Source of the DNA: Giesbergeria sp.
GTDB taxonomy: Bacteria > Pseudomonadota > Gammaproteobacteria > Burkholderiales > Burkholderiaceae_C
Length of the DNA: 16,682 nt
Direction of reading: 5' to 3'
Assembly: GCA_030690515.1 (NCBI GenBank)
Contig: JAUYGP010000189.1
Span: 1 to 16,682 of the forward strand
The position numbers and the translations under genes are program-made. This document shows, piece after piece, positions 1 to 7,240 of the stretch (position 1 is its first letter; every line of letters starts with the position of its first letter). The notes under the pieces are model-generated. The model was not told where the DNA came from and did no database searches. It saw only the letters and a program-made list of their open reading frames with translations.

Positions 1-469
1 GCTCATCGAGCAGCATGAGCGGCGCGCCCTTGGCCAGCGCGCGGGCCAGCGCTACGCGCTGCTGCTGCCCGCCCGACAGCTCGGCCGGCAGGCGGTCCAG
101 AAACATCTCGATATGCAGGCGCTCGGCCAGCTCCCGCACGCGCACCTGCATGTCTTTTTCACCGCGCAGCTTGAGGGGTGACGCGATGTTGTCGGCCACC
201 GTTAGCGAGGGGTAGTTGATGAACTGCTGGTACACCATGGCCACATTGCGCTGGCGCACCGGCATGCCCGTCACATCCTGCCCATCCACCCGCACCCGCC
301 CGCTGCTGGGCACATCCAGCCCGGCCATGATGCGCATCAGGCTGGTTTTACCCGCCTGCGTGGCCCCCAGCAATACCGTCACGGCATTGCTATGCAGGGC
401 GATATCCATGTTGTACAGCCAGGTTTGCGCACCCACCTTCTTGCTGATGCGCTCCAGTACCAGCTCCAT
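1..469 (-). CDS. glpS: Glycerol ABC transporter ATP-binding protein, GlpS-like (partial, N-terminal part)
   Basis: This is the nucleotide-binding subunit of a sugar/polyol ABC importer; next to glpR and glpK it is most likely the glycerol transporter ATPase GlpS, acting on the cytoplasmic face of the inner membrane. The 156 visible residues begin MELVLERISKKVGAQTWLYN. They contain a Walker A (GATQAGKTS, about residues 34-42), a Q-loop (MVYQQFINYPSLTV), the ABC signature LSGGQQQR followed by VALARAL, and the start of Walker B (LMLLDE), after which the window ends. The ATG at 467-469 is preceded by AGGAAAGG (477-484) at 7 nt, which fixes the start. The gene is divergent from glpR, so the shared upstream region probably holds the GlpR operator. 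A related family such as UgpC/MalK is possible from this fragment alone, but the Walker A spelling and the context favour GlpS. Confidence 0.85.
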   Translation of the reverse strand, partial: MELVLERISKKVGAQTWLYNMDIALHSNAVTVLLGATQAGKTSLMRIMAGLDVPSSGRVRVDGQDVTGMPVRQRNVAMVYQQFINYPSLTVADNIASPLKLRGEKDMQVRVRELAERLHIEMFLDRLPAELSGGQQQRVALARALAKGAPLMLLDE

Positions 470-540
470 TGCTTGACCTTTCCTGCGGCACGCATCACCC
501 CGTTTCTTGATCGTTCGAGGGGTTTGCCGCAGCATGTTGA

Positions 541-580
541 TTTTCGTATTCTTTCATTTTTGTTCTTTTTTGTTCGAAAT
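541..580. promoter_or_regulatory. Candidate GlpR operator between glpS and glpR
   Basis: TTTTTGTTC occurs at 557-565 and again at 567-575, exactly 10 bp apart, in a strikingly AT-rich block of an otherwise GC-rich region. The second copy continues as TGTTCGAAAT, which resembles a half-site of the E. coli GlpR operator (a palindrome built on ATGTTCG). A further GTTCGA lies at 513-518. Phased repeats between a DeoR-family repressor gene and a divergent transporter gene suggest GlpR control in both directions. No convincing -35/-10 pair was assigned, so the promoters themselves are not called. Confidence 0.45.
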
Positions 581-660
581 GGATCAAGGTTAACCCCTAA
601 TTGGTTCCTTTTTTTTCGATTTACAGTAAGCCTACCCACCACATCCCCCCACAGACCCGC

Positions 661-1428
661 GTGAACACCAATCCCAGACAGCTGCTTCTGCTCGAAGAAG
701 TGCGCGCCCGCCAGTCGGCCACGGTCGAGGAACTTGCCGAAACCCTGGGCGTGACCCTGCAAACGGTGCGGCGCGATGTGCAGCGCCTGTCCGAGCACGG
801 GCTGCTCACCCGATTCCATGGAGGAGTGCGCATGCCGGGCTCCACGGTGGAGAACATTGCCCACACCCAGCGCGAAGCGCTCAATTCCGAAGGGAAAGCG
901 CGCATTGCCAAGGCGGTGGCGCAACGGGTGCCCAACAACTGCTCGCTGATCCTCAATATCGGGACCACCACCGAAGCCATCGCCAAGGCGCTGCTCAAAC
1001 ACCAGGGCCTGCGCGTCATCACCAACAACCTCAACGTCGCGGCCATCCTGTGCAGCAACTCCGATTTCGAAGTCATCGTGGCCGGCGGCGTGGTGCGCTC
1101 ACGCGACCGGGGAATCGTGGGCGAAGCCGCCGTGGACTTCATTCGCCAGTTCCGGGTGGACATCGCCATCATTGGCATCTCGGGGATCGAGGACGACGGC
1201 TCGCTGCGCGACTTCGACTACCGCGAGGTGAAAGTGGCGCAAACCATCGTGGAGCACGCCCGCGAAGTCTGGCTGGCTGCCGACCACAGCAAGTTCAACC
1301 GCCCCGCCATGGTGCGTCTGGCCACCCTGGACCAGATCGACCGCCTGTTTACCGATGAACCCCCGCCCGCGCCCTTCCCGGCCCTGCTGGAAAGCGCCGA
1401 CGTCGAACTGGTTCTGGCCGCACCCTGA
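661..1428 (+). CDS. glpR: Glycerol-3-phosphate regulon repressor GlpR (DeoR family)
   Basis: This is a DeoR-family transcriptional repressor that senses glycerol-3-phosphate and controls glycerol uptake and use genes. The protein has 255 residues, close to the 252 of E. coli GlpR. An N-terminal winged helix-turn-helix (about residues 5-57, SATVEELAETLGVTLQTVRR, then HGGVRMPG) is followed by a DeoR sensor domain with LNIGTTTEAIA, TNNLNVA, the stretch RDRGIVGEAAVDFIRQFRVD, IGISGIEDDGSL and AADHSKF. These motifs track E. coli GlpR almost line by line. The GTG at 661 is chosen because it gives the family's usual N-terminus; the frame stays open to a TTG at 601, but that adds a low-complexity leader. 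There is no strong Shine-Dalgarno sequence. glpK follows 40 bp downstream on the same strand, and glpS is divergent. Confidence 0.93.
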   Translation: MNTNPRQLLLLEEVRARQSATVEELAETLGVTLQTVRRDVQRLSEHGLLTRFHGGVRMPGSTVENIAHTQREALNSEGKARIAKAVAQRVPNNCSLILNIGTTTEAIAKALLKHQGLRVITNNLNVAAILCSNSDFEVIVAGGVVRSRDRGIVGEAAVDFIRQFRVDIAIIGISGIEDDGSLRDFDYREVKVAQTIVEHAREVWLAADHSKFNRPAMVRLATLDQIDRLFTDEPPPAPFPALLESADVELVLAAP

Positions 1429-1468
1429 TTCCCCGGCGCTCCCCAGGGCGCCCACCCACTGACACACC

Positions 1469-2962
1469 ATGACCTACCTGCTCGCCCTCGACCAAGGCAC
1501 CTCCAGTTCCCGCAGCATCGTGTTCGACGAACGCGGCCACATCGTGGCCCAGGCACAGCTCGAACTCCCCCAGATCTACCCCCGCCCCGGCTGGGTGGAG
1601 CACGATCCGATGGAGATCTGGCGCACCCAGCTCGCCACGGCGCGCGCTGCGCTGCAGCAGGCAGACATCACCGCCCGCGAGATCCGGGCCGTAGGCATCA
1701 CCAACCAGCGTGAAACCACTGTGCTGTGGAACCGCAAGACCGGGCAGCCCGTGCACCACGCCATCGTCTGGCAGGACCGCCGTGCCGAGCCCGCATGCGC
1801 ACAGCTGCGCGAGCAGGGCAAGGCGGGCACCATCCAGTCCAAGACCGGCCTGCTGATCGACGCCTACTTTTCAGGCACCAAACTGCAATGGCTGCTGGAC
1901 AACGTGCCCGGCGCACGCGACGCGGCCGAGCGCGGTGAGTTGGCCTTTGGCACGGTCGATAGCTGGCTGATCTGGCAGCTGACCCACGGCCAGGTGCACG
2001 TCACCGATGTGAGCAACGCCTCACGCACCATGCTGCTCAATGTGCACACCAACCAGTGGGACGACGAACTGCTGGCGCTACTGCGCATTCCCAAGACGCT
2101 GATGCCCGAGGTGCTGCCGTCCAGCGCCCACTTTGGCGACATCGCCGCCGACCTGCTGGGTCACGCCATTCGCATCGGCGGTGTGGCGGGTGACCAGCAA
2201 AGCGCGCTGTTTGGCCAGGCCTGCTTCACGGCCGGCATGGCCAAAAACACCTATGGCACGGGCTGCTTCATGCTGATGCACACGGGCCACACGTTCCAGA
2301 CCAGCCAGAACGGCCTGCTCACCACCAGCGCCGCGCAACCCGAGGCGCAACCCGAATTTGCACTGGAGGGCAGCGTGTTCGTCGGCGGTGCCGTGGTGCA
2401 GTGGCTGCGCGACGGCCTGCGCGCCATCTCCAGCAGCAGCGAGGTAGAGCCCCTGGCACTGTCCGTGCCCGATTCCGGCGGCGTGATGATGGTTCCGGCC
2501 TTCACCGGCCTGGGCGCGCCTTACTGGAAGCCCGACGCACGCGGCACCATCACGGGCCTGACGCGCGGCACCACCATTGCCCACATTGCCCGCGCGGCGC
2601 TGGAAAGCATTGCCTACCAAAGCGCTGCCCTGCTGCTGGCCATGAGCCGCGATGCCGTGGCCGCCGGTGGCGCGCCCGTGAGCGAGTTGCGTGTGGACGG
2701 CGGCGCCTGCATCAACGACCTGCTGATGCAGTTCCAGGCGGACCTGCTGGGCATCCCGGTGGTGCGCCCCGCCGTGATCGAGACCACCGCACTGGGCGCG
2801 GCGTACCTGGCGGGCCTGTCGAGTGGCGTGTACGGCAGCACAACCGAACTCGCGCAGCTGTGGCGCGCCGAGCGCCGCTTTGTGCCCACACTGGGCGCTG
2901 CGCGTGCGCAGGAACTGATGGAAAACTGGGAGCATGCCGTGCGCCAGACAACGTTGGCCTGA
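1469..2962 (+). CDS. glpK: Glycerol kinase GlpK
   Basis: This cytoplasmic enzyme phosphorylates glycerol to sn-glycerol-3-phosphate with ATP, the entry step of glycerol catabolism and the source of the GlpR inducer. The 497-residue protein is full length (E. coli 502) and has the FGGY kinase fold. Visible motifs are the phosphate-binding DQGTSSSRS (8-16), glycerol-contacting R81-E82, W101 and Y133, the FGGY signature FSGTKLQWLLDN (134-145), GDQQSALFG with the catalytic Asp at 242, TYGTGCFML, and GVMMVPAFTGLGAPYW. At the position of the E. coli fructose-1,6-bisphosphate loop (Gly-Thr-Arg) this protein has Gly-His-Ala (231-233), so that allosteric control may be absent. It probably shares transcription with glpR (40-bp gap). 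The palindromic element at 2969 begins 7 bp after its stop and may also end transcription. Confidence 0.97.
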   Translation: MTYLLALDQGTSSSRSIVFDERGHIVAQAQLELPQIYPRPGWVEHDPMEIWRTQLATARAALQQADITAREIRAVGITNQRETTVLWNRKTGQPVHHAIVWQDRRAEPACAQLREQGKAGTIQSKTGLLIDAYFSGTKLQWLLDNVPGARDAAERGELAFGTVDSWLIWQLTHGQVHVTDVSNASRTMLLNVHTNQWDDELLALLRIPKTLMPEVLPSSAHFGDIAADLLGHAIRIGGVAGDQQSALFGQACFTAGMAKNTYGTGCFMLMHTGHTFQTSQNGLLTTSAAQPEAQPEFALEGSVFVGGAVVQWLRDGLRAISSSSEVEPLALSVPDSGGVMMVPAFTGLGAPYWKPDARGTITGLTRGTTIAHIARAALESIAYQSAALLLAMSRDAVAAGGAPVSELRVDGGACINDLLMQFQADLLGIPVVRPAVIETTALGAAYLAGLSSGVYGSTTELAQLWRAERRFVPTLGAARAQELMENWEHAVRQTTLA

Positions 2963-2968
2963 TCTGTG

Positions 2969-3139
2969 CCTAGGAGGCTGTCGGACTTGGAGCGTCGAAA
3001 GCGAAAATCGGCCCCAGCGAGGACAGTTTTTGCCGGATTTGCCGCCCCATAGCCCGGCTATGGGGCAAGAAGACGGTGAAAAATGGACCGCTGCGGCCGA
3101 TTTGCAGCCGACGATTTCCAAGTCCGACAGCCTCCTAGG
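2969..3139. mobile_element. MITE-like palindromic element between glpK and proC
   Basis: A 23-bp sequence at 2969-2991 (CCTAGGAGGCTGTCGGACTT plus TGGA minus overlap, read directly) is repeated as a perfect inverted copy at 3117-3139. The interior also folds on itself: an AAATCGGCC/GGCCGATTT pair, CAGCG/CGCTG, TTTTT/AAAAA tracts, and at the exact centre an 11-bp perfect arm (3044-3054 with 3056-3066, GCCCCATAGCC and its complement) around one base. No open frame of a transposase is present. Both outer ends read CTAG, which could be a duplicated YTAR-type target as used by IS5-family elements; that is inference. It reads as a small non-autonomous element or a large repetitive hairpin. Confidence 0.7.
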
Positions 3140-3201
3140 GGCGGCGCATGCCACCGATGCCGCTACCATGGCGGGCTCCACAGCAGCACCTGCACCGCAC
3201 C

Positions 3202-4047
3202 ATGAGCCAGACTTCCGCCCCCGCAGCATCCATCTCCTTGCCCGTGATCGCCTTCATTGGCGGCGGCAACATGGCCAGCGCCATCATTGGCGGGCTGATC
3301 CGCCAGGGCCACCCCGCCCACCAGATCGAGGTGGTCGAGCCCTGGGAGGAAGCCCGGGCCGCACTGCAAAAGAACTTTGGCATCCAGGCGCAGGCAACGG
3401 CCAGCCCGGCGCTGGCGCGTGCGGGCATCGTGGTCTGGGCCGTCAAGCCGCAAACCTTCAAGGACGCCGCCGCGCAGGCGCGAGCGCACACGCTGAATGC
3501 ACTGCACCTGAGCGTGGCCGCAGGCATCCGGTCTGACAGCATCGCCCAGTGGCTGGGCAGCGACTGCATCGTGCGCACCATGCCCAACACCCCTGCGCTC
3601 GTAGGCAAGGGCATGAGTGCGCTGTATGCCCGCGCAGGCGTCAGCGCCGCGCAGCGCCAGAGCGTGGAGGCCATCATGGCCACCACGGGTGAATTCCTGT
3701 GGGTGAACGATGAGCAGCAGCTCGACGCCGTCACCGCCCTGTCTGGCTCCGGCCCGGCCTATGTTTTTTACTTTCTGGAGGCCATGGCCCGCGCAGGCAC
3801 GGCCATGGGCCTGACACCCGCCCAGGCCCACCGGTTGGCGGTGGGCACCTTTGTCGGCGCCTCCGAGTTGGCCCGACGATCGGACGAATCGCCCGAGGTG
3901 CTGCGCCAGCGCGTCACCTCCAAAGGCGGCACCACCTACGCGGCGCTGCAGTCGATGGAACAAGACGGCGTGGGGGAGGCCTTCGTGCGCGCCATGCAGG
4001 CAGCGCAGCAACGCGCCCACGAGCTGGGCAATGAGTTTGGCGCATAA
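3202..4047 (+). CDS. proC: Pyrroline-5-carboxylate reductase ProC
   Basis: ProC catalyses the last step of proline biosynthesis, reducing 1-pyrroline-5-carboxylate with NAD(P)H in the cytoplasm. The 281-residue protein shows an N-terminal Rossmann fold (VIAFIGGGNMASAI, GGGNM at about 20-24), the WAVKPQ loop, IVRTMPNTPALVGKG, and the C-terminal dimerisation/catalytic domain with LSGSGPAYVFYFLEAM and the P5CR signature VTSKGGTTYAALQ. The length is normal for the family. The frame is open back to an ATG at 3148, but that would add 18 poorly conserved residues starting next to the palindromic element, so the ATG at 3202 (MSQTSAP) is preferred; neither has a clear ribosome-binding site. The gene is convergent with ubiA and has no functional link to glpK. 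Confidence 0.95.
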   Translation: MSQTSAPAASISLPVIAFIGGGNMASAIIGGLIRQGHPAHQIEVVEPWEEARAALQKNFGIQAQATASPALARAGIVVWAVKPQTFKDAAAQARAHTLNALHLSVAAGIRSDSIAQWLGSDCIVRTMPNTPALVGKGMSALYARAGVSAAQRQSVEAIMATTGEFLWVNDEQQLDAVTALSGSGPAYVFYFLEAMARAGTAMGLTPAQAHRLAVGTFVGASELARRSDESPEVLRQRVTSKGGTTYAALQSMEQDGVGEAFVRAMQAAQQRAHELGNEFGA

Positions 4048-4050
4048 ACT

Positions 4051-4113
4051 TTAGGCAAAATTGGCCTCTAACGCCCTACCATCAAGCGCCAACAGCTATA
4101 TATTTAGTAGCAT
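4051..4113. repeat. Degenerate intergenic repeat of a type common in Comamonadaceae
   Basis: The gap between convergent proC and ubiA contains TTAGGC, then TTGGCCTCTAACGCCCTACC, CATCAAGCGCCAACAGCTAT and an AT-rich end TATATTTAGTAGC. From memory this matches a short dispersed element seen between genes in Acidovorax, Variovorax and Polaromonas, whose better copies have GCGCTT-ATCCATC-AAGCGC and AGCTAT-ATAGCT hairpins; here the stems are decayed. Only one copy lies in this window, so repetition cannot be shown from the sequence itself. It may serve as a two-way transcription stop. Confidence 0.4.
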
Positions 4114-4983
4114 TCAGCGCAATGCGTAGCTGCCAGCAATGCCCACAAAGAAGGTGAATCCGATCCAGTGGTTCTCGCGGAAGGCCTTGAAACAGCCTTC
4201 GCGCGTGCGCCCCCGGATCAGGCGCCAGTGCCAGGCCACCTGCGCCAGCACCACGACGATCGCTATATAAAACAGAGCGCCCAGCGCAAGCGGGGAAAGC
4301 GCCAGAGCCCAGAAAAGCACAAAACCCAGGTAGAACGCCACGATGGCCGCCACATCAAAGCGGCCCAGCGTAATGGCCGAGGTCTTCATGCCCAGCTTCA
4401 AGTCATCGTCGCGGTCCACCATGGCGTATTCCGTGTCGTAGGCCAGTACCCACAGCAGGTTGCCCAGCACCAGCCACAGTGCCAGCCAGGGCACCTGGCC
4501 CTGCACAGCGGTAAAGGCCATCGGGATGCCCATGCTGAACGCCACGCCCAGCACCGCCTGGGGCATGGAAAAAAACCGCTTGGTGAAGGGGTAAAGAATG
4601 GTCACGCCCAGGGCGGGCAGCGACCAGGCCACCGTGGGCCCATTGGTGGTCAGCACCAGCACAAAAGCCACCAGCGCCAGCACAGCTCCCACGCCCAGGG
4701 CCTCGCGCACCGACACCGCGCCGCTGGTGATGGGGCGCTGCGCGGTGCGTTTGACGTGGCGGTCAAAATCCCGGTCGGCCACGTCGTTGACGCAGCAGCC
4801 AGCGCTGCGCATAAGGATGGTGCCCAGCGTGAACACCACCACCAGGTGCCAGCCAGGAAAGCCCCCCGCCGCCAGCCACAGCGCACTGAGCGTGGGCCAC
4901 AGCAGCAGCAGCCACCCGGCCGGGCGGCTCCAGCGGATCAGGTCAAGGTACAGGGAAAGGCGGCTGGGCGGCGTAGACGACAT
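4114..4983 (-). CDS. ubiA: 4-hydroxybenzoate polyprenyltransferase UbiA
   Basis: UbiA is an inner-membrane prenyltransferase that attaches the polyprenyl tail to 4-hydroxybenzoate in ubiquinone biosynthesis. The 289-residue protein is mostly hydrophobic helices (roughly eight or nine membrane segments). It carries both Mg-diphosphate binding motifs of the family: NDVADRDFD (about residues 66-74) and DTEYAMVDRDDD in the second half, plus RSAGCC before the first motif and the early RWSRPAGWLLL stretch. The ATG at 4981-4983 gives MSSTPPSR; an in-frame TTG four codons upstream (4995) is less likely. It is the last gene of a minus-strand run with dps and the CYTH-CHAD gene (60-bp gap to the latter). 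The C-terminus faces proC. Confidence 0.95.
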   Translation of the reverse strand: MSSTPPSRLSLYLDLIRWSRPAGWLLLLWPTLSALWLAAGGFPGWHLVVVFTLGTILMRSAGCCVNDVADRDFDRHVKRTAQRPITSGAVSVREALGVGAVLALVAFVLVLTTNGPTVAWSLPALGVTILYPFTKRFFSMPQAVLGVAFSMGIPMAFTAVQGQVPWLALWLVLGNLLWVLAYDTEYAMVDRDDDLKLGMKTSAITLGRFDVAAIVAFYLGFVLFWALALSPLALGALFYIAIVVVLAQVAWHWRLIRGRTREGCFKAFRENHWIGFTFFVGIAGSYALR

Positions 4984-5043
4984 GCGGGCGGACAATGGGC
5001 AAACAACAGATCATGGCGCCGACACCGGTCGGCGCGCCCCGGT

Positions 5044-6555
5044 TTATACGCCATCGTCCTGGGCACCGGGACGCGCCAGCCCCACGGCCACGCCCCGCAG
5101 AAAAGCCACCACCTCGGGTGGCGCCCCCAGTCCGGCGGCCAGCACGCCGGCCTGCACGGTATCGCGCAGTTCTCCAGCCTCGGTCTGCTGCTGGCGGGCG
5201 CGCTCATGCCAGCGCCCAGCCCGCTGGGGCAGCAGCGGGCGCAGCGCCTCGATGTTGTAGCGCAGGCGCTTGGCCAGCAGGCGGGCCTGGTGCTGGCTGG
5301 CGGCATCCTCGGCGCCCCGGCGGGCCGTGCGCCACCGCTTGCGCAGTTGCGCCACGCGCGCGCGGGCCCAGCGGCGCGCGGGTATGTTTTTCGCGGGCGG
5401 TGCGGCCTCCAGCGCCGCGAGCCATTGCGTCATCCCCAGCAGGGCCTGGCCCGTGAGCGGCTCTTGCAGCGCCAGGCGCACGGCCTTGCGCTGCAGGGCG
5501 GCGGCGGCCTGGAACGATTGCTCCAAGGCACCCCAGGCGGCGGCGCGGGCGGCATCTCCCGCCACATAGGCGCTGCGCAGTGTCGGCAACGTCTGGGTGC
5601 TGGCCACGTCCAGGTCACGCAATGCGCCCAGGCCGTCCAGCAACGGCTGCAGCCCCGACTCGTCGGGCGGCGGCACGGCCAGCACCGGGCGCATCAACCG
5701 CATCGCCGAACGCAAGCGCCGCCAGCCCACGCGGGCCTGGTGCACCAGTTCCGGATGGTCGGCCACCAACAGGCTGTGCAAATTGGCCGCGAATTGATCG
5801 AACGCTTCTGCCAGCAGCGGTGCGGTCAGCGCCTGCGCACTGGCACGGCGCGCTGGTGCTGGCGGCCGTGCACCTTGGGGAGCATCAAGCATGCCCTGCG
5901 CCAGGACAAAGCCTCGCTGAGCCTTGCTGGCAGCCAGGGGCAGCACGGCCACGCGCCGGGCGATCTGCACGGCCAGGCGAAACAGCGCCTCAGGCGCGCC
6001 TGACAACAGTTCAAGCTCCAGTTCGCACACCGGGGCCGTGCGCCCATCGGCCACAATCACGCCCACATCCAGCGCCACCTCAATGGTGGCGCCGCCACGC
6101 AGCCGCACAGTCCAGCGGGTGCGCTCGAAGTCGGTGGAAAAACAGGGCTCCAGGGCAGCAAACACCGCGCCATCCGGGTCCAGGCGCCGCCACGGCGGTG
6201 CCTCGCAAAGGGCCTGGTGGTGCAAGGCGGGCCCGCCCACGGGCACTTCCCATTCGCCGCGCTGGCTCAGGGCCGACAGGCCCTTGTCGGCCGTCTTGAG
6301 CGTCTGCAACCACTGCGATCCCCCTTCGCCATCCACACGCCGGATGCGCAGGGCCGCCCTCTGGCGGCGCAGAGCCTGGTCGGGCGTGTCGTAATAGAGG
6401 TTGTGCACCTGCAGGCGTACAGGAGCGTGCCGCGCCAGCGCGGGCACGGCGGCCAATTGCCGCCGCAGTCGATCAGAACAGCCCGCAGGCAGGGCCAGCT
6501 TGATCTCGATCTCCGAGCCCTGACCGGGCGCAACGCCAGAGGGAACGCGGCTCAT
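5044..6555 (-). CDS. CYTH and CHAD domain protein (probable inorganic triphosphatase / polyphosphate-binding)
   Basis: The 503-residue protein joins two domains often found fused. The CYTH domain (about 13-210) begins with the family's EIEIKLAL, whose ExExK residues (15, 17, 19) bind triphosphate and metal. It also shows NLYYDTPD, RAALRIRRV, the basic LQTLKTA strand and the acidic CELELELLSG strand, as in E. coli YgiF, an inorganic triphosphatase. The CHAD domain (about 245-490) is helical, with the expected basic helices carrying histidine: HQARVGWRRLRSAMRLMRP and HQARLLAKRLRYNIEALRP. CHAD domains are known to bind polyphosphate. The ATG at 6555 follows a weak GGCGGAG. It starts 16 bp after the dps stop, so the two are probably co-transcribed, with ubiA beyond. 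The exact substrate is not shown by the sequence. Confidence 0.88.
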   Translation of the reverse strand: MSRVPSGVAPGQGSEIEIKLALPAGCSDRLRRQLAAVPALARHAPVRLQVHNLYYDTPDQALRRQRAALRIRRVDGEGGSQWLQTLKTADKGLSALSQRGEWEVPVGGPALHHQALCEAPPWRRLDPDGAVFAALEPCFSTDFERTRWTVRLRGGATIEVALDVGVIVADGRTAPVCELELELLSGAPEALFRLAVQIARRVAVLPLAASKAQRGFVLAQGMLDAPQGARPPAPARRASAQALTAPLLAEAFDQFAANLHSLLVADHPELVHQARVGWRRLRSAMRLMRPVLAVPPPDESGLQPLLDGLGALRDLDVASTQTLPTLRSAYVAGDAARAAAWGALEQSFQAAAALQRKAVRLALQEPLTGQALLGMTQWLAALEAAPPAKNIPARRWARARVAQLRKRWRTARRGAEDAASQHQARLLAKRLRYNIEALRPLLPQRAGRWHERARQQQTEAGELRDTVQAGVLAAGLGAPPEVVAFLRGVAVGLARPGAQDDGV

Positions 6556-6571
6556 GCTCCGCCCGCGGGGA

Positions 6572-7090
6572 TCACTCTTCGAGCAGCGAGCGCAGCATCC
6601 AGGCTGTCTGCTCGTGCACCGTCAGGCGCTGGGTCAGCAGGTCGGCCGTTGGCTCGTCGCTGGCGCGTTGCACTGCAGGGAAGATGCTGCGGGCCGTGCG
6701 CGCCACGGCTTCGTGGCCTTCGACCAGCACACGCACCATGTCCAGCGCCTTGGGAGGCTGGGTGGGGGCATCGGGCACGCTGGCCAGCTTGCCAAACTCG
6801 GCATACGAACCCGGCGCCACATGGCCCAGCGAACGGATGCGTTCGGCAATCGGGTCCACGGCATTCCACAGCTCGGTGTACTGACCCATGAACATCAGGT
6901 GCAGCGTGTTGAACATCGGCCCCGTCACATTCCAGTGGAAGTTGTGTGTGGTGAGGTACAGAGTGTAGGTGTCGGCCAGCAGGTGTGCGAGACCGCTTGC
7001 GATGGCAGCGCGGTCCTTGTCACTGATGCCAATATGGATGGCAGGGGCCTTGGATTTGGACGCTTTGGTGGTGTTGGCGACTTTGGCCAT
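6572..7090 (-). CDS. dps: Dps family DNA-protection / ferritin-like protein
   Basis: Dps forms dodecamers that oxidise and store iron using hydrogen peroxide and that coat DNA under oxidative stress or starvation. The 172-residue protein has a lysine-rich N-terminal tail (MAKVANTTKASKSKAPA), like the DNA-binding tail of E. coli Dps, then a four-helix ferritin-like bundle. The ferroxidase residues H52 (in NFHWNVTGP), H64 (NTLH), D79 and E83 (VDPIAER) match E. coli H51, H63, D78 and E82 in spacing; the position of E. coli D67 is Met68. The ATG at 7088-7090 is chosen because AGGAG lies 6 nt upstream. An ATG two codons earlier touches the AGGAG, and a longer frame to 7165 lacks a signal. It lies 150 bp downstream of oxyR on the same strand, a natural OxyR target. 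Confidence 0.95.
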   Translation of the reverse strand: MAKVANTTKASKSKAPAIHIGISDKDRAAIASGLAHLLADTYTLYLTTHNFHWNVTGPMFNTLHLMFMGQYTELWNAVDPIAERIRSLGHVAPGSYAEFGKLASVPDAPTQPPKALDMVRVLVEGHEAVARTARSIFPAVQRASDEPTADLLTQRLTVHEQTAWMLRSLLEE

Positions 7091-7096
7091 GGTCAT

Positions 7097-7101
7097 CTCC
7101 T
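7097..7101 (-). promoter_or_regulatory. Ribosome-binding site of dps
   Basis: AGGAG on the minus strand is followed by 6 nt and then ATG GCC. It decides the dps start at 7090 against the in-frame ATG at 7096, which would abut the site, and against the longer open frame. Confidence 0.8.
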
Positions 7102-7240
7102 GAGGTGGGAAAACAAACAAACCGACGAACACCCGCATGCCATCAAAAAGTGCAACTGCTGGCACACAGGCGCGATCAATCCACTGTAACGCAAGGCCTG
7201 GCGGCGCACTGTAGGACGGCGACCCCCATGCATTGCACGC

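Noticed and set aside
2078..3229. 383-codon minus-strand frame opposite glpK, running through the palindromic element
   Set aside because: It is antisense to a full-length glycerol kinase, with no motif and low-complexity Ala/Gly/His/Gln content.
3163..4020. 285-codon minus-strand frame opposite proC
   Set aside because: Shadow of proC; no recognisable fold or ribosome-binding site.
4168..6003. Very long open frame on the plus strand across ubiA and the CYTH-CHAD gene
   Set aside because: It is rich in His, Gln, Arg and Gly, has no domain motif, and is antisense to two clearly recognisable genes; typical of GC-rich third-position bias.
7091..7240. OxyR binding site in front of dps
   Set aside because: The ATAG-N7-CTAT pattern was looked for but no convincing match was seen, although regulation by OxyR remains plausible from gene order.
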